DNA from: Psychrobacter immobilis
GTDB lineage: Bacteria; Pseudomonadota; Gammaproteobacteria; Pseudomonadales; Moraxellaceae
Direction of reading: 5' to 3'
Length of the DNA stretch: 38,954 bases
NCBI GenBank assembly: GCA_904846265.1
Contig: CAJHAA010000023.1
Span: forward strand, 1 to 38,954
A program made the position numbers and the translations under genes. Shown in pieces: positions 36,470-38,954 of the stretch (position 1 is its first letter; each line of letters starts with the position of its first letter). The notes under the pieces were generated by a model. That model was not told the origin of the DNA and did not search any database. It saw only the letters and a program-made list of their open reading frames with translations.

Positions 36470-36622
36470 CTCTATTGACTTAGCAGCATAATTTCAGTAG
36501 ATTAAGCATAACGGCAACGCTCGTTTAACAGCGAATGCAAAACTTGTTATCGATTTTCATATAACAATAGGGCTTTAAAAAAGCAGTACTTTAAAAAAAT
36601 AAAGTTTTAAAAAGATAGACCT

Positions 36623-36660
36623 AAAAAGCATAGTGGCTAAACTGCGACTATGCTTTTTAT
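36623..36660 (+). terminator. Rho-independent terminator after carB
   Basis: AAAAAGCATAGT and ACTATGCTTTTT form a 12-bp stem around a 12-base loop and end in a T-run. It separates carB from greA, which therefore probably has its own promoter in the remaining 190 bases of the 378-base gap. Confidence 0.85.
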
Positions 36661-36777
36661 TACGTAAGGTTAAAGTGCCTTGTTTGTCAGTGTATCCATG
36701 CTCACAGATAAGCGCGTGTTTAGTTGTTACGCAGTCTAAACCTCATTCTTTTTATATCTTCACATACTCATTGCAAC

Positions 36778-36828
36778 AACACTGACACCATCTCACTATT
36801 CACTAAGAGTAGGAGATGGTGTGGTGTT
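36778..36828 (+). promoter_or_regulatory. Hairpin in the greA leader
   Basis: ACACCATCTC (36785-36794) pairs perfectly with GAGATGGTGT (36813-36822), and the flanking AACAC and GGTGTT extend the stem with one bulge. It ends seven bases before the AAGGA ribosome-binding site at 36836. No T-run follows, so it is not a standard terminator; it may affect greA translation or serve as an operator. Confidence 0.6.
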
Positions 36829-36847
36829 ATTGGTTTAAGGAAAAAAC

Positions 36848-37324
36848 ATGCAACGTTATCCCATGACTCCGCAAGGACATGCGGCTCTAGAAGCCGAATT
36901 AAAACAGTTAAAAAGTATCGACCGTCCACGCATCACTGCTTCTATCGCTGAAGCTCGTGAACACGGCGATTTAAAAGAAAATGCTGAATATCATGCTGCT
37001 CGCGAACAGCAAGGTTTTTGTGAAGCGCGTATCCGTGATATCGAAGCCAAACTTGGCGGCGCGCAAGTGATTGATCCTGCAACATTACCAAAAGATGGTC
37101 GTGTGATATTCGGCGTGAGCGTCGTTATCGAAAACATGGACACCGGAGAAGAAAAACAATACAAAATCGTTGGTGATGACGAAGCAGACTTTAAAGCGGG
37201 TAAAATCTCAGTCAATTCACCGATCGCACGTGGTTTGATTGGTAAATCTGAAGGCGATGAAGCGCGTATTGAAACGCCAAAAGGCGTGGTCGAATACGAA
37301 ATCATGAAAGTGATTTACGATTAA
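36848..37324 (+). CDS. greA: Transcript cleavage factor GreA
   Basis: A 158-residue factor that rescues backtracked RNA polymerase by stimulating cleavage of the nascent RNA. The N-terminal coiled coil carries the catalytic acids D41 and E44 in [10 protein letters not shown], and the C-terminal FKBP-like domain ends [10 protein letters not shown]. It has family length. AAGGA is eight bases before the ATG. The carA...carB-greA order recalls Pseudomonas, where they are close neighbours. After it, the gap to the next gene holds a weak AGCAG/CTGCT stem with T-run (about 37483-37511) and the stronger terminator below. Confidence 0.97.
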   Translation: MQRYPMTPQGHAALEAELKQLKSIDRPRITASIAEAREHGDLKENAEYHAAREQQGFCEARIRDIEAKLGGAQVIDPATLPKDGRVIFGVSVVIENMDTGEEKQYKIVGDDEADFKAGKISVNSPIARGLIGKSEGDEARIETPKGVVEYEIMKVIYD

Positions 37325-37664
37325 TTTTCCTGATTTGAGAAATATCTGGATAGAAAGCCTTTGATAGCAATTCTTTGATAAAGAAAAAGCTTTTGATGAC
37401 AGCAGTATTTTAACGTGAATAAGCTGGCAATTCGCCTAGCAAATGAGCGTAGAAAGTAGTACACAACCTCATTATGAATAGAGCAGAAGTTACACAACGC
37501 TGCTTTTTTAGTCTGTTTGTTTTAGCGCATAATTGCTCGAGTATAGATGCTGAGCCTTGTGACTATTACAAGTGTCTCATTATAAGCATTAGACATAAGT
37601 GCTTAGCAACTGACTAAAATAATGATGGAGAGATAGCGAACGTTGGCTATCATTAGTATCTTTA

Positions 37665-37716
37665 CCCTCGTTATTTGACATGGTTTACATGCTCATTTGA
37701 CGGGGGTTTTTCTTTT
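37665..37716 (+). terminator. Probable rho-independent terminator
   Basis: CCCTCGT (37665-37671) pairs with ACGGGGG (37700-37706, one G-T pair) and is followed by TTTTTCTTTT. The long loop contains a smaller ACATG/CATG pairing. It may attenuate transcription into the downstream exported-protein gene. The rest of the 484-base gap holds a GATAGC/GCTATC inverted repeat (37632-37651) and no other recognised feature. Confidence 0.5.
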
Positions 37717-37808
37717 CTAGGTGTTGTTTTCTAAGCGTTATTTTTTACGCTTTGCTTTCTGCTACTACATTAGCGGCTTTATTTACTGTTATTTTAAAGG
37801 AATCTATT

Positions 37809-38777
37809 ATGACCATACACATCGATATGCCAGCGTTACTGACTATAAATAAGAAGGCGTTTACCCAGCACAGCCTCGTCAAAAAAAGCGTGATAAGCAC
37901 TGCTATTCCAACAATCTTAGCAGGCGCTTTATTGACGGTATCTACCGTACATGCTGCACCTGAAATTGCCATCACTTCGTCTGCTGGTAGTAGCACTACC
38001 GTCGTTGAGCAGTATTCTGATGGTAAAACCGCGACCATTACAGCGACACCATACGGCATCACTATGCAAGATGGCATGCCTTATGCGGTGACTCAAGTAA
38101 CTAACGTTCCACGCTATAAGGTTCGCCAAGTAGCCAGTAATGGTGCGAGCAATACGGTCATCACCCAAGGCAGCACCACGGTTACGAGCGTACCTGTGAC
38201 TAACCAGATGACCAATCAAACAAGCAAAGTTGATGTCATAGCTGTGCCGACGACTAGCGTGACACAAGTATTGCCTGTGACGACGGCTACCCAATTGCCA
38301 GTCATCAATACACCAACGACAACCATAGTGACGAACCAACCTGCAACGACGCAAATAGTATCTACGTCTTTAGATGCTCTGCAACTGACACCGACCTTTA
38401 GTACGCCTGATGTGGTGAATGCACAAACCAAAGTGATGAAAATACTAAAAAACAAAGATGGTCGCGAAGTGGCTGTACCTGCGAACCATATCGCACCTGG
38501 CGACATCATCGAATACCACACCACTTATACCAATACCACGGCACAACCCGTCACTGACATCAATGCCATGGTGTCACTACCAAATGGCGTGCAATTAATA
38601 TCATTGAATAGCCCACTACCAACGCTTGCGACAACAGGCGACGACAGTTATCAGACTATCCAACAAGTGGGCAATACTGTAGTCATCACAGAAAACTATT
38701 CTGGACTAAAATGGAACTTGGTTGACCTTCCTGCTAACGCACCGCAAACGGTTGTTATACGTGCGAAGGTTCAGTAA
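37809..38777 (+). CDS. Exported Thr-rich protein with C-terminal DUF11-like domain
   Basis: A 322-residue protein from ATG 37809, which has AAGGA seven bases upstream; a TTG at 37752 would add 19 unlikely residues. An extended signal peptide (KKSVISTAIPTILAGALL to VHAAPE) is followed by a low-complexity threonine/valine-rich region (about 60-200) and a C-terminal domain (about 212-322). The domain has the DUF11 beta-sandwich style: APGDIIEYHTTYTNTTAQPV, VSLPNGVQ and a terminal TVVIRAKVQ. DUF11 domains occur in surface and adhesin-like proteins. There is no C-terminal anchor. An IS element begins 36 bases after its stop; the ORF itself is not interrupted. Confidence 0.75.
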   Translation: MTIHIDMPALLTINKKAFTQHSLVKKSVISTAIPTILAGALLTVSTVHAAPEIAITSSAGSSTTVVEQYSDGKTATITATPYGITMQDGMPYAVTQVTNVPRYKVRQVASNGASNTVITQGSTTVTSVPVTNQMTNQTSKVDVIAVPTTSVTQVLPVTTATQLPVINTPTTTIVTNQPATTQIVSTSLDALQLTPTFSTPDVVNAQTKVMKILKNKDGREVAVPANHIAPGDIIEYHTTYTNTTAQPVTDINAMVSLPNGVQLISLNSPLPTLATTGDDSYQTIQQVGNTVVITENYSGLKWNLVDLPANAPQTVVIRAKVQ

Positions 38778-38812
38778 AAATTAGATTTTAAAGTTTAGAT
38801 TTGGAAGTATTA

Positions 38813-38954
38813 GGGCGTGTTGAACACTGGGAATAAAACGATGGCAAAAAAACAGCAAACGGTTAGTCTTTAAGTTCTCACACAAAAAAGACCTCGTTTG
38901 CTATGCCTCGTACAATGCTCAAAGATCAACACTGGACAAGACTAAGACCTATAT
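38813..38954 (+). mobile_element. IS5-type insertion sequence, left end (cut by window edge)
   Basis: The left terminus is GGGCGTGTTGAACA with TA just before it (38811-38812). The non-coding left part leads to a transposase start at 38903. The right part is outside the window. The first eight bases (GGGCGTGT) are identical to those of MITE family A, although the repeats diverge afterwards. Confidence 0.7.
38903..38954 (+). CDS. IS5-family transposase, N-terminal fragment
   Basis: The first 17 codons read MPRTMLKDQHWTRLRPI and run off the window edge. M-P-R-x-M-L-x-D-x-H-W is the usual beginning of the IS5/IS427-type transposase DNA-binding region. The DDE catalytic domain is not in the window, so completeness cannot be judged. 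Confidence 0.7.
   Translation, partial: MPRTMLKDQHWTRLRPI

Overview
The window looks like chromosome of a Psychrobacter-type gammaproteobacterium (Moraxellaceae). This rests on moderate to low G+C, the carA...carB-greA order shared with pseudomonads, a FimL/ChpA-like protein, an orphan RnfB beside nth, and many short TA-flanked repeats. The genus is inferred from sequence character and not from any search. Most genes are core housekeeping genes.

Layout: (i) 1-2100, the N-terminus of an IS630-type transposase at the left edge, a YkvA/DUF1232 protein, a small membrane protein and a lipoprotein. (ii) 2100-8700, a single-frame RNase HI/DNA polymerase III epsilon fusion, a FimL-like protein, nudC, a soluble RnfB-like ferredoxin and nth; an 8-copy heptamer repeat lies just upstream of rnfB. 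(iii) 8700-12100, a 170-bp MITE, a DJ-1/PfpI protein, metK, a DUF3144 protein and a Kazal-like lipoprotein. (iv) 12100-17230, tandem BCCT osmolyte transporters and a PQQ-type sugar dehydrogenase. (v) 17400-21300, clpB with a convincing heat-shock promoter, an L,D-transpeptidase and a second 170-bp MITE. (vi) 21350-28300, a fatty-acid-type SDR plus acyl-CoA synthetase pair, a type IB topoisomerase, a GNAT, and a probable HAD phosphatase-prfB-ppnP run; prfB carries the classical +1 frameshift. (vii) 28440-37320, a 59-bp MITE derivative, a membrane protein, a gamma-carbonic anhydrase, then carA, two unrelated exported proteins, carB and greA. (viii) 37320-38954, an exported DUF11-like protein and the left end of an IS5-type element.

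The strongest structural observations are these. Two families of short non-autonomous elements are inserted at TA. For one of them, the paralogous BCCT upstream region preserves the empty site. Two A+T-rich genes for exported proteins of unknown function sit inside the carA-carB interval, the first apparently translationally coupled to carA. A heptamer tandem repeat in the rnfB leader could vary in copy number, and its first 11 bases match one arm of a perfect palindrome 1.2 kb upstream. I found no CRISPR array, tRNA, rRNA, prophage or obvious defence island.
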